Positions 1 through 8,305 of a stretch of DNA of 64,000 nt are shown one piece after another. Every line of letters begins with the position of its first letter. The stretch's first letter is position 1. The notes beneath the pieces are model-generated. The model worked only from the letters and a program-made list of their open reading frames with translations, was not told the DNA's origin and made no database searches. A program made the translations under genes and the position numbers. The stretch covers positions 124,001 through 188,000 of the forward strand of contig CAZUDV010000006.1 of NCBI GenBank assembly GCA_964619555.1. The letters are read 5' to 3'. This DNA is from JAGOPY01 sp964619555 (GTDB lineage: Bacteria; Bacteroidota; Bacteroidia; Bacteroidales; JAGOPY01).

Positions 1-853
1 CGGGGGCTACCAGGTCTATTCCCTCGCCGACAGCAGGAAATTATCCGAGGAAGGTGTAACATTCCAGTCGCACATAGACGGTTCCCGGCATGTATTTACG
101 CCCGAAAACGTCATTGATATACAGCGATCGATTGGTGGCGATATCATCATGGCTTTCGACGAATGCCCTCCCTATCCCGGCACAAAAGAATATGTGGAGC
201 AGTCCATGCATCTCACACACAGGTGGCTCGACCGATGTTTCAGGCAAATGGAGGTAACTGAACCGAAATACGGTCATGAGCAGGCTCTCTTTCCCATTGT
301 GCAGGGAGGTACATTCCGTGATCTGAGGATCATGTCGGCGGAATACATCTCATCCAAAGAAGCTGCGGGCAATGCGATCGGAGGATTATCCGTGGGGGAA
401 CCTGAAGATGAAATGTACGAAATGACCGAACTGGTGTGCGGAATATTACCTGCCGACAGGCCCAGGTATTTGATGGGAGTCGGCACCCCGGTCAATATTT
501 TGCACAGTATTGCAGCAGGAATCGACATGTTCGACTGCGTCATGCCGACGCGCAACGGCCGGAATGGCATGATCTTTACCCGGGACGGAATCATCAACAT
601 CAAGAACGAGAAATGGAAGGATGATTTCTCGGTGCTGGATGACCTGGATATTATGCCACAGGGATCTTCCTGCTCAAAAGCCTTTCTCAGGCACCTCATC
701 ATTTCTGGTGAAATACTGGGTGCCATGCTGGCAAGCCTTCACAACCTGGCATTTTACCTGTGGCTGGTCAGGCAAGCCAGGGAAAAGATCCTGGCCGGGG
801 AATTCAGTCCCTGGAAAGACCGTATGGTGAAGCAATTATCACGCAGGCTCTGA
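1..853 (+). CDS. tgt: tRNA-guanine transglycosylase (Tgt), 3' part
   Basis: The gene enters from the left edge in the frame starting at base 2; only the C-terminal ~283 residues are present. Tgt exchanges guanine 34 of tRNAs with GUN anticodons for a queuosine precursor. Visible family motifs are GGYQVYSL at the start, MAFDECPPYPG, FPIVQGG, GGLSVGEP and FDCVMPTRNGRNG, which carries the catalytic Asp. The C-terminal zinc site is unusual: where the family has CxCxxC before the SxAYLRHL stretch, this protein has only SSCSKAFLRHL, although the later HNLAFYLWL is kept. From memory, Bacteroidota Tgt proteins often lack these cysteines, so it is probably a lineage trait and not a defect. The permease gene follows 41 bases downstream. 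Identification is firm; queuine versus preQ1 as substrate cannot be read from this part. Confidence 0.95.
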   Translation, partial: GGYQVYSLADSRKLSEEGVTFQSHIDGSRHVFTPENVIDIQRSIGGDIIMAFDECPPYPGTKEYVEQSMHLTHRWLDRCFRQMEVTEPKYGHEQALFPIVQGGTFRDLRIMSAEYISSKEAAGNAIGGLSVGEPEDEMYEMTELVCGILPADRPRYLMGVGTPVNILHSIAAGIDMFDCVMPTRNGRNGMIFTRDGIINIKNEKWKDDFSVLDDLDIMPQGSSCSKAFLRHLIISGEILGAMLASLHNLAFYLWLVRQAREKILAGEFSPWKDRMVKQLSRRL

Positions 854-862
854 CAATTTTTC

Positions 863-870
863 TACATTTG
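863..870 (+). promoter_or_regulatory. candidate -7 box TACATTTG
   Basis: Exact match to the Bacteroidota -7 consensus TAnnTTTG, 24 bases before the TTG start of the permease gene. No TTTG lies at the right distance for a -33 box, so support is from the -7 element and its position only. Confidence 0.45.
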
Positions 871-894
871 CGGCGTAATTAGTAAAAACTGCCC

Positions 895-1971
895 TTGAAA
901 ACGGTCGATATCTATATCATCAGGAAATTCCTGGGTACTTTTTTCTATGCCATCTCACTGCTCATCCTCGTAGTCATTATTTTCGACATCTCTGAAAACA
1001 TCGACGAATTCATAGAAAAAAAAGCACCGCTGAATGCCATTATCTTCGATTATTACCTGAATTTCATCCCTTACTTTGTCAATCTGTTCAGTTACCTTTT
1101 CACGTTCATCTCAGTTATTTATTTCACTTCCAGGATGGCGGCAAATACGGAAATTATAGCCATCCTGAGCAGCGGCATCAGTTTCTGGCAATTGCTCCGG
1201 CCCTATTTTATTTCAGCTGTTATCCTGGCTACTATATCCTTCTATCTGGCCAATTTCCTCATTCCATACACCAGCCAGCAAAGGAGGAATTTCACTGACA
1301 GTTATATCGCAAAACTTTCAAAAAATAAAGACGAACACATCCACCTGCAGATCAGCCCCGGAACTTTCATTTATATGGAAAGCTTTAACATGAAAACCAA
1401 TAATGGATACCGGTTTACGGCAGAAAAATATGAAGATACCCGGATGGTTTATAAAATGAATGCCGAACGGATCATCTGGGATAGCTTGTCGGGGCGGTGG
1501 AAAATCGAGAATTTCACCGAGAGGATTATCAAAGATTCCATGGAACTCATCCGGAAAGGCTCCAAACTGGATACGGTCCTGAATCTGAAGCCAAATGAGC
1601 TGTTTATCAAAAAGGAATATTATGAGGAAATGACTTTTTCGGTTTTAAATGATTTTATACGGCAGGAAGAATTAAAGGGTGCCCCGGATGTGGTATTTTA
1701 CAAGATGGAAAAGCATAATCGCCTGGCGTCCCCGTTTGCCACACTCGTCATGACACTTATAGGGGTGTCCTTATCCAGCCGCAAGATTCGGGGAGGGATC
1801 GGGATGCACCTGGGATTAGGCATATTATTGACCTTTACATACATATTATTCATGCGGGTAACAACGGTTTTCGCCACCTACGGCAACCTTCCTCCCCCGA
1901 TAGCTGCCTGGGTTCCCAATATCGTTTTTTTCTTCATCGGCCTGTACCTTCTTAAAAAGGCCCCTAAATAA
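895..1971 (+). CDS. LptF/LptG family permease (YjgP/YjgQ)
   Basis: Inner-membrane component that, with LptB and LptC, extracts lipopolysaccharide from the inner membrane and passes it to the periplasmic bridge. The 358 residues show the family layout: two or three hydrophobic helices in the first ~120 residues, a large soluble periplasmic domain (about 125-265) and three C-terminal helices (about 275-355). The opening TVDIYIIRKFLGTFF is typical. The start is TTG at 895; no in-frame ATG lies near the N-terminus, and a candidate -7 box at 863-870 fits a short leader. A gene for this permease after tgt is an arrangement I recall from Bacteroidota. Whether it plays the LptF or LptG role cannot be told from sequence by eye. 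Confidence 0.9.
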   Translation: MKTVDIYIIRKFLGTFFYAISLLILVVIIFDISENIDEFIEKKAPLNAIIFDYYLNFIPYFVNLFSYLFTFISVIYFTSRMAANTEIIAILSSGISFWQLLRPYFISAVILATISFYLANFLIPYTSQQRRNFTDSYIAKLSKNKDEHIHLQISPGTFIYMESFNMKTNNGYRFTAEKYEDTRMVYKMNAERIIWDSLSGRWKIENFTERIIKDSMELIRKGSKLDTVLNLKPNELFIKKEYYEEMTFSVLNDFIRQEELKGAPDVVFYKMEKHNRLASPFATLVMTLIGVSLSSRKIRGGIGMHLGLGILLTFTYILFMRVTTVFATYGNLPPPIAAWVPNIVFFFIGLYLLKKAPK

Positions 1972-2069
1972 AATCCAGCACCCCTATTCCAATCGGTTTC
2001 ACGCTGCTTTTTCCAATGCAGTTTACAAATATTAATTCAACTGCACTGCCGGTTTTGACTCTAAAATTG

Positions 2070-2077
2070 TATTTTTG
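2070..2077 (+). promoter_or_regulatory. candidate -7 box TATTTTTG
   Basis: TAnnTTTG match 32 bases before the GH3-family gene. The nearest TTTG (2054-2057) is only 12 bases upstream, too close for a standard -33 box. Confidence 0.4.
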
Positions 2078-2109
2078 AGTGATCAATTATCCGATATAGG
2101 GATCCCGCT

Positions 2110-3645
2110 ATGGCACTGATCAATTCAGTCATATCCTGGTTTATCAAGAAAAGGATTCACCAGATCGAACTCTTCATGAAGTACCCTCATGAGGTTCAAT
2201 CGGAATGGTTCAAAAAATTGATCCAGGCCGCCAGGGATACAGAATGGGGTATGAAGCACGGATATGGCAGCATCAGCAGTCAGGCGGAATTTAAAGAACG
2301 AGTTCCGCTGAACACTTATGAAACCATGAAGCCTTTTATTGATGAAATCCGGCTTGGAAAACAAAATATACTCTGGCCAACAGAGATCAAATGGTTTGCC
2401 AAATCGTCCGGCACCACAAGCGATAAAAGCAAATTCATCCCGGTAAGCCAGGAAGCCCTTTCAGAATGTCATTACAAAGGTGGCCAGGATATGCTTTCCC
2501 TTTACTGCAATAATTTCCCGAATACGGCTTTGTTCGACGGACGGGCATTGGCCATGGGAGGAAGCCATAAAATAAACGAATTCAGCACGGCATCGATCAT
2601 TGAAGGGGACCTTTCGGCCATCATCATCCAAAACCTCCCCTACTGGGCAGAATTTATCCGGGTTCCGAAAAGAAGCACGGCCCTGATGGATAACTGGGAG
2701 GAGAAAATTGAGAAGATGGCGGCTGAAACAATTCCTCACGATGTGACCAGCCTGTCGGGCGTGCCTTCCTGGATGCTGCTGTTGCTGAAGCACATCCTGG
2801 ATAAGACCGGCAAGACCAATATCCATGAGGTTTGGCCGAACCTGGAAGTCTATTTCCACGGTGGCGTGAATTTCAGGCCGTATAAAGAGCAATACGAAGC
2901 GATTACCTTGCCGGGTAAGATGAGTTACTTGGAAACATACAATGCTTCCGAAGGATTTTTCGGCATCCAGGATCGTTCGGATTCACAGGATATGCTCCTT
3001 ATGCTCGATTATGGGATCTATTATGAATTCATCCCCCTGGGAGAAATTGAAAACGAATATCCTTCAACCCTCGGGTTGGATGAAGTGGATATGGAAACGA
3101 ATTACGCACTGGTAATCTCAACTAACGGCGGCCTGTGGAGATATATCATCGGGGACACGATCCGCTTCACCTCCCTGAATCCCTTCCGCATCCAGATCAC
3201 CGGCAGGACAAAAAATTTCATCAATGCTGTCGGTGAAGAAGTGATCATCGACAATGCGGAAAAAGCCCTGGCTATAGCGTGTAAGAAATGCCATGCCATT
3301 GTGAACGAGTATACCGCGGCCCCCCTCTTTTTCAAAGATAAAACCCGGATCGCCCATGAATGGCTGATCGAATTTGAAAAGGAACCGCACGACCTTGAAT
3401 ATTTCACGGAAACCCTTGACAATGCACTGAAAGCACTCAATTCAGATTACGAAGCCAAAAGATTTCACGATATGATACTGGGTCCGCCCATTGTCCGTAA
3501 CATACCTCCTTCAACGTTTTATAACTGGCTGAAGATCAAGGGTAAACTTGGGGGTCAAAATAAAGTGCCAAGATTGTCCAATAACCGTATTTACGTCGAA
3601 GAAATCATTAAACTTGCAAACCAGAATCCTGAAACCAGAAATTAG
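2110..3645 (+). CDS. GH3-family acyl-adenylating enzyme
   Basis: 511 residues matching the GH3 (auxin-responsive promoter) family along the whole length. Plant members adenylate a carboxylic acid such as indole-3-acetate or jasmonate and couple it to an amino acid; the substrate of bacterial members is generally unknown. The three nucleotide-binding motifs of the family are recognisable: SSGTTSDKSK (about 99-108), NASEG (about 278-282) and LWRYIIGD (about 342-350). The N-terminal segment through FKERVPLNTYE (about 61-71) is characteristic. There is no signal peptide, so it is cytoplasmic. The deoxynucleoside kinase gene follows after 15 bases, suggesting cotranscription, but that neighbour does not reveal the substrate. 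Confidence 0.85.
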   Translation: MALINSVISWFIKKRIHQIELFMKYPHEVQSEWFKKLIQAARDTEWGMKHGYGSISSQAEFKERVPLNTYETMKPFIDEIRLGKQNILWPTEIKWFAKSSGTTSDKSKFIPVSQEALSECHYKGGQDMLSLYCNNFPNTALFDGRALAMGGSHKINEFSTASIIEGDLSAIIIQNLPYWAEFIRVPKRSTALMDNWEEKIEKMAAETIPHDVTSLSGVPSWMLLLLKHILDKTGKTNIHEVWPNLEVYFHGGVNFRPYKEQYEAITLPGKMSYLETYNASEGFFGIQDRSDSQDMLLMLDYGIYYEFIPLGEIENEYPSTLGLDEVDMETNYALVISTNGGLWRYIIGDTIRFTSLNPFRIQITGRTKNFINAVGEEVIIDNAEKALAIACKKCHAIVNEYTAAPLFFKDKTRIAHEWLIEFEKEPHDLEYFTETLDNALKALNSDYEAKRFHDMILGPPIVRNIPPSTFYNWLKIKGKLGGQNKVPRLSNNRIYVEEIIKLANQNPETRN

Positions 3646-3660
3646 AAACCTAAGTCATTT

Positions 3661-4275
3661 ATGCATATAGCTATCGCCGGTAATATCGGGGCAGGGAAGA
3701 CCACTCTGACGGAACTTTTGGCCAAACATTTCGGTTGGGAGCCCCATTTCGAAGATGTGGAATCCAATCCATATCTCAACAGTTTTTACGAAGACATGCA
3801 GCGATGGTCATTTAACCTGCAGATCTATTTTCTGGCCAGTCGGTTCCGACAGATCGTCAACATTCACGCCAGTGGCAAGAATGTCATTCAGGACAGAACA
3901 ATTTATGAGGATGCCTATATTTTCGCACCTAACCTCCATTCCATGAACCTGATGGAAACTAGGGATTTCGAGAATTACAGCGCATTGTTCGAATTGATCA
4001 GTTCCATGATCAAGCCGCCGGACCTTCTGATCTATCTCCGGTCGACCGTACCGAACCTGGTCAAGCAAATACAAAGAAGGGGAAGGGTTTATGAAGAATC
4101 GATCCGTCTGGATTACCTGAAAAGCCTGAATGAACGCTATGAAAACTGGATCTCCAGGTACAAAGGAGGCAAATTATTGATAATCAATGTGGATGATGTG
4201 AATTTCGCCGACAATCCACAGGATCTGGGCTTAGTCATTGAAAAAATACAGGCCGAAATCCATGGTTTATTCTGA
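3661..4275 (+). CDS. deoxynucleoside kinase (first copy)
   Basis: 204 residues, cytoplasmic nucleotide-salvage kinase that phosphorylates deoxynucleosides to monophosphates with ATP. The P-loop GNIGAGKT is at residues 7-14, followed by the acceptor-site region EDVESNPYLNSFYED and a DRT motif (QDRTIYEDAYIF) equivalent to the ERS/DRS motif of the family. A lid-like RRGRVYEES follows. Length is normal for the bacterial dNK family. It lies 15 bases after the GH3 gene and overlaps the start of kdsB by 14 bases, so translational coupling is likely. A second, more divergent copy sits at 17104-17751 on the other strand. Substrate preference (dA, dG, dC or T) is not determined. Confidence 0.88.
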   Translation: MHIAIAGNIGAGKTTLTELLAKHFGWEPHFEDVESNPYLNSFYEDMQRWSFNLQIYFLASRFRQIVNIHASGKNVIQDRTIYEDAYIFAPNLHSMNLMETRDFENYSALFELISSMIKPPDLLIYLRSTVPNLVKQIQRRGRVYEESIRLDYLKSLNERYENWISRYKGGKLLIINVDDVNFADNPQDLGLVIEKIQAEIHGLF

Positions 4276-5035
4276 TCCGGGGCAGTACCGTTTCCTGGGC
4301 ATAATCCCGGCCCGTTACGCTTCTACCAGGTTCCCGGGAAAACCGCTGGTTGACATCAACGGTAGGTCGATGATCCTTCGCGTTTACGATCAGGCCAGAC
4401 TTTCAGGCGTATTTCAGGATATTATAGTAGCAACTGATGACAACAGGATACTGGAACGCGTGGTTGCCGAAGGCTATAACGCCGTGATGACTTCGACCGG
4501 TCACCACAGTGGCACGGACCGGTGCCTGGAAGCTCATGACATTTACAGCAATGAGCAAGGCAGTTCGTTCGACTTCATCATCAATATCCAGGGAGATGAA
4601 CCGTTCCTTCCCCCGGAAAACATACTCCAGGTAGCTGGTCTGCTGAAAACCGGAGAAGTGGAAATAGCCTCGCTCATTAAAAAAATCCAAAACCGTGAGG
4701 ATATTTTCAATCCGAATGTGGTTAAAGCCGTATTTAATTCGGAATTTCAGGCCATGTACTTCAGCCGGGCACCGGTCCCCTATCTCCGGGAAACCAGTGA
4801 GACCCAATGGGGCATCAAAAGGGCGCACTTCAAACACATCGGGATATATGGTTATAAAACCGGGGTCCTTCGCGAGATTTGCCAACTGCCGGTCGGAAGG
4901 CTGGAACAGCTTGAATCCCTGGAACAGTTGCGATGGCTGGAAGCCGGTTTCAGGATGCAGCTCGGAATTACTGAACTCGAGAGTATTTCCATTGACACCC
5001 CGGAGGATTTGTTAAAAATTACTAACACGCTGTAG
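4262..5035 (+). CDS. kdsB: 3-deoxy-manno-octulosonate cytidylyltransferase
   Basis: Activates Kdo with CTP to CMP-Kdo, the donor for the inner core of lipopolysaccharide. The signature IIPARYASTRFPGKPL lies near the N-terminus, with ATDDNRI, STGHHSGTDRC and INIQGDEPF following; TPEDL is near the C-terminus. I chose ATG at 4262, giving 257 residues and a 14-base overlap with the kinase gene. A TTG at 4238 would add eight residues not needed for the fold. The presence of kdsB with an LptF/G permease nearby fits a Gram-negative outer membrane carrying LPS. Confidence 0.95.
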   Translation: MVYSDPGQYRFLGIIPARYASTRFPGKPLVDINGRSMILRVYDQARLSGVFQDIIVATDDNRILERVVAEGYNAVMTSTGHHSGTDRCLEAHDIYSNEQGSSFDFIINIQGDEPFLPPENILQVAGLLKTGEVEIASLIKKIQNREDIFNPNVVKAVFNSEFQAMYFSRAPVPYLRETSETQWGIKRAHFKHIGIYGYKTGVLREICQLPVGRLEQLESLEQLRWLEAGFRMQLGITELESISIDTPEDLLKITNTL

Positions 5036-5087
5036 GGATCCTGGCCTGTTTTTATTAATTTCGTCATTTATTAGCAGACCCAGCCTT

Positions 5088-6113
5088 ATGCGCCCCATTG
5101 AATATTACCTGAAAGAGTTATTACTTGATTATGACTGCGTTACAATAACCGGCCTGGGCGGTTTCCTGACTCAGTCACGGTCCGCCAGGCTGTACCGTGA
5201 CCGGCGCCGGATCTATCCCCCTTCCCGTATCGTGCATTTCAATTCTCTCCTTGTCCATGATGATGGCCTGCTTGCCTCCAGGGTCTCCAGGGAAGAATCA
5301 ATAGATTACAGGCTGGCAGTCAAAAGGATCGAAGAATTCGTTTTCCTGACCAGGCAGAACCTGCATGCCGGGCAAACCGTTCAACTGGATGGCATTGGCT
5401 TCTTAACACTCAATCCGGAAGGGAATATTATGTTTCAGTCTTTTCCGGAAATGAGCTTCGACGCAGAATCATTTGGCCTGGAAAGCATTTACGTTCACTC
5501 GTTTACCTCAAGGAACCAGGCTGAAAACATCCATGGTAAAAAGGTTGACAGAAAACCGCGCGCACAAAAAACGGCCACTCCCGCTCATGTGAAATGGACC
5601 TTGGCTGTCTCATTACCGGTCATCGCATTCCTGCTTTATGGGATCATCTTCCCCGGAAATTATCAGGTACTTTACCGGAATTATTCATCCGTTATCCTGG
5701 ATGTGTTAAGGCTCCCTGACCATGGAAGTACCGCCACGATTCAATTCGAGAATGCAGATCCTGCCGAACACATGGAAAAAGAAGAAGAAACTCCGGATGA
5801 ACGCAGCATCGACCCCGAACCTCCCCTTCTGGTTGCTGAACATGGTGACGACATGAAATCCATCCCCGGGACCTCCATTGTTCCGGACCACAGGTATTTC
5901 ATTATCGGCGGATGTTTCTTGAATCATGACAATGCCAGGAAATTCCTGGATGATTTAAAAATCCGCGGGTTTGATGCCGGGGAGGCCGGGACCAATCAGC
6001 GCGGACAACTTCGCATCAGTTATAAGAGTTTTAGCGACCGGCAGGAAGCAATTGTTTACCTGGAAGAGATCAAAGCAAAGGAAAATCCCGCAGCCTGGCT
6101 GCTCAAATACTGA
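5088..6113 (+). CDS. HU-CCDC81 and SPOR domain envelope protein
   Basis: 341 residues. The N-terminal part (about 1-140) resembles the two small HU-like domains found in Bacteroidota proteins related to CCDC81, starting MRPIEYYLKELL and continuing with VTITGLGGFL. A single membrane helix lies at about 168-190. After an acidic, low-complexity periplasmic linker comes a C-terminal SPOR domain (about 265-341, starting HRYFIIGGCF), which in known cases binds peptidoglycan denuded of stem peptides at division sites. The layout places the HU-like part in the cytoplasm and the SPOR domain in the periplasm. The role is inferred to be at the cell envelope or division site; no member is characterised to my knowledge. 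The first HU-like domain might bind DNA or protein; this cannot be decided here. Confidence 0.8.
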   Translation: MRPIEYYLKELLLDYDCVTITGLGGFLTQSRSARLYRDRRRIYPPSRIVHFNSLLVHDDGLLASRVSREESIDYRLAVKRIEEFVFLTRQNLHAGQTVQLDGIGFLTLNPEGNIMFQSFPEMSFDAESFGLESIYVHSFTSRNQAENIHGKKVDRKPRAQKTATPAHVKWTLAVSLPVIAFLLYGIIFPGNYQVLYRNYSSVILDVLRLPDHGSTATIQFENADPAEHMEKEEETPDERSIDPEPPLLVAEHGDDMKSIPGTSIVPDHRYFIIGGCFLNHDNARKFLDDLKIRGFDAGEAGTNQRGQLRISYKSFSDRQEAIVYLEEIKAKENPAAWLLKY

Positions 6114-6138
6114 TCGCCGGCTCATCCCCCCTATTACC

Positions 6139-6810
6139 GTGGCAAAGAAAAAACTTCTTCACTTCGCGGAAAACCGCAATTTCAGCCACCTGTTTCAGCA
6201 ATCCTACGCGGAACTTATGGCAGGATTTGCGCTTAAAGGCAAATGGAGAAAGGATTATTTCAGGAATGACAACCCTTTAATAATAGAACTGGGTTGCGGC
6301 AAAGGGGAATATACGGTAAACCTGTCGCTGGCTTATCCGGACAGGAATTTCATCGGCATCGATATCAAGGGGGCAAGACTCTGGAAAGGCTGCAAAATGG
6401 TGGAAGAATTAAATCTGGCCAATGCAGCCTTTATCCGCAGCAGGATCGAGTTGATCGAACATTTCTTCTCCGGAAGTGAAATAGACGAGATCTGGCTTAC
6501 CTTTCCCGATCCACATGAGAATAACCGCAGGGCCCACAAGCGCCTGACCTCTCCCCAATTCCTTGAAAGGTACAGGAAGATTCTCGCGCCCAACGGGATC
6601 ATTCACCTGAAAACAGACAGTCCCGGTTTGTTTTTATCCACCATCCAGGTGATAAATGAATTCAAACATGAATTAATATTTCTTTCGGAAGATATATACC
6701 GGAGTTCTCTGACAACGGAAGCCACTGCGATTCAGACGTTTTATGAAGAGAAATTCCGCCAGGAAGGCATACCGATCAAGTACCTGGAATTCAGACTGAA
6801 CCATGGCTAA
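6139..6810 (+). CDS. trmB: tRNA (guanine-N7-)-methyltransferase
   Basis: SAM-dependent enzyme making m7G46 in tRNA. The SAM-binding motif LGCGKGEYTV, then FIGIDIKG, and the conserved TFPDPHENNRRAHKRLTS are all present. I place the start at GTG 6139, giving 223 residues, normal for the family. The frame stays open further upstream to 5971, but that part lies inside the preceding SPOR gene and shows no family similarity. The gene ends eight bases inside the following ATL gene (ATG at 6803, TAA at 6808-6810), so the two are probably translationally coupled. Confidence 0.93.
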   Translation: MAKKKLLHFAENRNFSHLFQQSYAELMAGFALKGKWRKDYFRNDNPLIIELGCGKGEYTVNLSLAYPDRNFIGIDIKGARLWKGCKMVEELNLANAAFIRSRIELIEHFFSGSEIDEIWLTFPDPHENNRRAHKRLTSPQFLERYRKILAPNGIIHLKTDSPGLFLSTIQVINEFKHELIFLSEDIYRSSLTTEATAIQTFYEEKFRQEGIPIKYLEFRLNHG

Positions 6811-7132
6811 TGAATCATTTTTTGAGAAAGTGTATGAAGTGGCCCGGCAGGTTCCTTATGGCCGGGTCACCTCATATGGCGCTATTGCGCGGTACCTGGG
6901 CACCGGCCTTTCAGCCCGCATGGTGGGCTGGGCAATGAACAAATGTCATGTCCATTCCCATCCCGTGCCGGCCCACCGGGTTGTAAACCGGAACGGCATG
7001 CTGACGGGAAAACACCATTTCGGAGGTTCGGAGGTCATGCAGCAATTGCTTGAAAGCGAAGGTATCATCGTTATTGATGACAAAATACGCGATTTTGACA
7101 GGCTTTTCTGGGATCCCGGGAAAGAATTGTGA
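6803..7132 (+). CDS. alkyltransferase-like protein (ATL)
   Basis: 109 residues corresponding to the DNA-binding C-terminal domain of O6-alkylguanine-DNA alkyltransferase (PYGRVTSYGAIA near the N-terminus). The active-site motif PCHRV is here PAHRV, so the alkyl-accepting cysteine is replaced by alanine. Proteins of this type do not repair directly: known ATLs bind O6-alkylguanine, flip the base and channel the lesion into nucleotide excision repair. Most have Trp at this position; alanine is also known. Size and lack of an N-terminal domain fit ATL. It overlaps trmB by eight bases and appears to be the last gene of this run. Confidence 0.88.
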   Translation: MANESFFEKVYEVARQVPYGRVTSYGAIARYLGTGLSARMVGWAMNKCHVHSHPVPAHRVVNRNGMLTGKHHFGGSEVMQQLLESEGIIVIDDKIRDFDRLFWDPGKEL

Positions 7133-7140
7133 CGACTCCC

Positions 7141-7184
7141 GTAACAATTGTTACAATCGGGTTGGGTTTTTATACCTAATTTTG
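7141..7184 (+). promoter_or_regulatory. mrp promoter region with 14-bp palindrome
   Basis: A perfect 14-bp palindrome, GTAACAATTGTTAC, lies at 7141-7154 and is flanked by CCCG and CGGG. A -7 box TAATTTTG lies at 7177-7184, 25 bases before the mrp start. The palindrome abuts the position expected for a -33 element (about 7155-7158), as an operator would. The cognate regulator is unknown. Confidence 0.45.
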
Positions 7185-7209
7185 GTCCTGAAAAATTTAT
7201 GATAAACAG

Positions 7210-8241
7210 ATGAATGAAAAAGAGAACTTGGTGATCGAGGCGTTGAAAGATGTATTGTACTTCCCTAAAGGCGATCATGTCATTTCCCTCAATATGGTCC
7301 GCAATCTGAAAATTGACGGACATTCGATCAGTTTTTCAATTGTACTGCCCAAGCAGGACGAAAAAAGCCAGGCGGCATTGGTCAAGCTTTCAGAAAATGC
7401 CATTAAAAATAAGGTCGATCCGGAAGCGGTTATAAATATCGAATTCTCTGTCGATTATCCCTCCCTTAAAAATGTCAGGCACATCATTGCCATTGGTTCC
7501 GGAAAAGGGGGCGTAGGAAAATCAACCGTAGCCGCCAACCTGGCAGTTGCACTGCACAAGCAGGGCAATCGCGTTGCCATACTGGATGCAGATATCTATG
7601 GCCCCTCGATACCCATCATGTTCGACGTGGCTGACCAAAAACCCATGCTCGACCCGGACCTGGAAGACGGTAAAATCGTTCCAGTTGAAAATTACGGCAT
7701 AAAGATCCAATCCATCGGGTTTTTCGTAGATCCGCAACAGGCCCTGATATGGCGTGGGCCTATGGCTTCGCAGGCGTTGAACCAGTTGCTCAACGACACG
7801 CACTGGGGTGACCTGGATTACCTGGTCATCGATCTGCCCCCCGGAACCGGTGACATCCACCTGACACTGGTGCAACAATATCCACTGGATGGAATTGCCA
7901 TCGTATCGACACCGCAGAAAGTCGCCCTGGCTGATGCCCAGAAAGCATTCAGCATGTTCAACCAGGAAAAAATAAGGGTCCGGATACTGGGGCTTATCGA
8001 AAACATGTCGTATTTCACCCCGTCCGAACTTCCTGATAATAAGTACTATTTGTTCGGAAAACAAGGCGGCAGAAAGCTGGCGGATAATGCCCGAGTGAAC
8101 CTTCTGGCTGAAATACCCTTGGTCCAAAGCATCTGCGAGTCGGGGGATAATGGCAAACCAATTGTCCTCGACGAAAACTCTCCTGTTTACAGAGCATTTA
8201 TTAACTTGGCCGTCAATATACAGGCGCTGGTTGAAAAATGA
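7210..8241 (+). CDS. Mrp/ApbC-family Fe-S carrier ATPase
   Basis: 343 residues. An N-terminal MIP18/DUF59-type domain (about 5-80) precedes a ParA-like P-loop ATPase with Walker A GSGKGGVGKST (about 96-106), DADIYGPSIP and DLPPGTGD. Mrp/NBP35 proteins bind and transfer [4Fe-4S] clusters to target enzymes. The C-terminal CxxC found in many members after ENMSYF is absent here (ENMSYFTPSELPDNKYY), which I believe is common in Bacteroidota. The next gene encodes a NifU-domain scaffold, a fitting functional partner. It probably serves the Fe-S enzymes of the cell, for example the 2-oxoacid:ferredoxin oxidoreductase encoded in this window. Confidence 0.92.
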   Translation: MNEKENLVIEALKDVLYFPKGDHVISLNMVRNLKIDGHSISFSIVLPKQDEKSQAALVKLSENAIKNKVDPEAVINIEFSVDYPSLKNVRHIIAIGSGKGGVGKSTVAANLAVALHKQGNRVAILDADIYGPSIPIMFDVADQKPMLDPDLEDGKIVPVENYGIKIQSIGFFVDPQQALIWRGPMASQALNQLLNDTHWGDLDYLVIDLPPGTGDIHLTLVQQYPLDGIAIVSTPQKVALADAQKAFSMFNQEKIRVRILGLIENMSYFTPSELPDNKYYLFGKQGGRKLADNARVNLLAEIPLVQSICESGDNGKPIVLDENSPVYRAFINLAVNIQALVEK

Positions 8242-8305
8242 TAAGACAGATGCTGGAAACCGGAACAGATTAGAATACGATTTACAAATACAATTTAATT
8301 TTTGA

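Noticed and set aside
2019..2052. TGCAGTT/AACTGCA inverted repeat after the permease gene
   Set aside because: Seven-bp arms with a 15-base AT-rich loop and no T tract; could be chance in an AT-rich gap.
5971..6138. N-terminal extension of TrmB by 56 residues
   Set aside because: The extension lies in the SPOR gene in another frame and has no TrmB similarity; GTG at 6139 gives the normal length.
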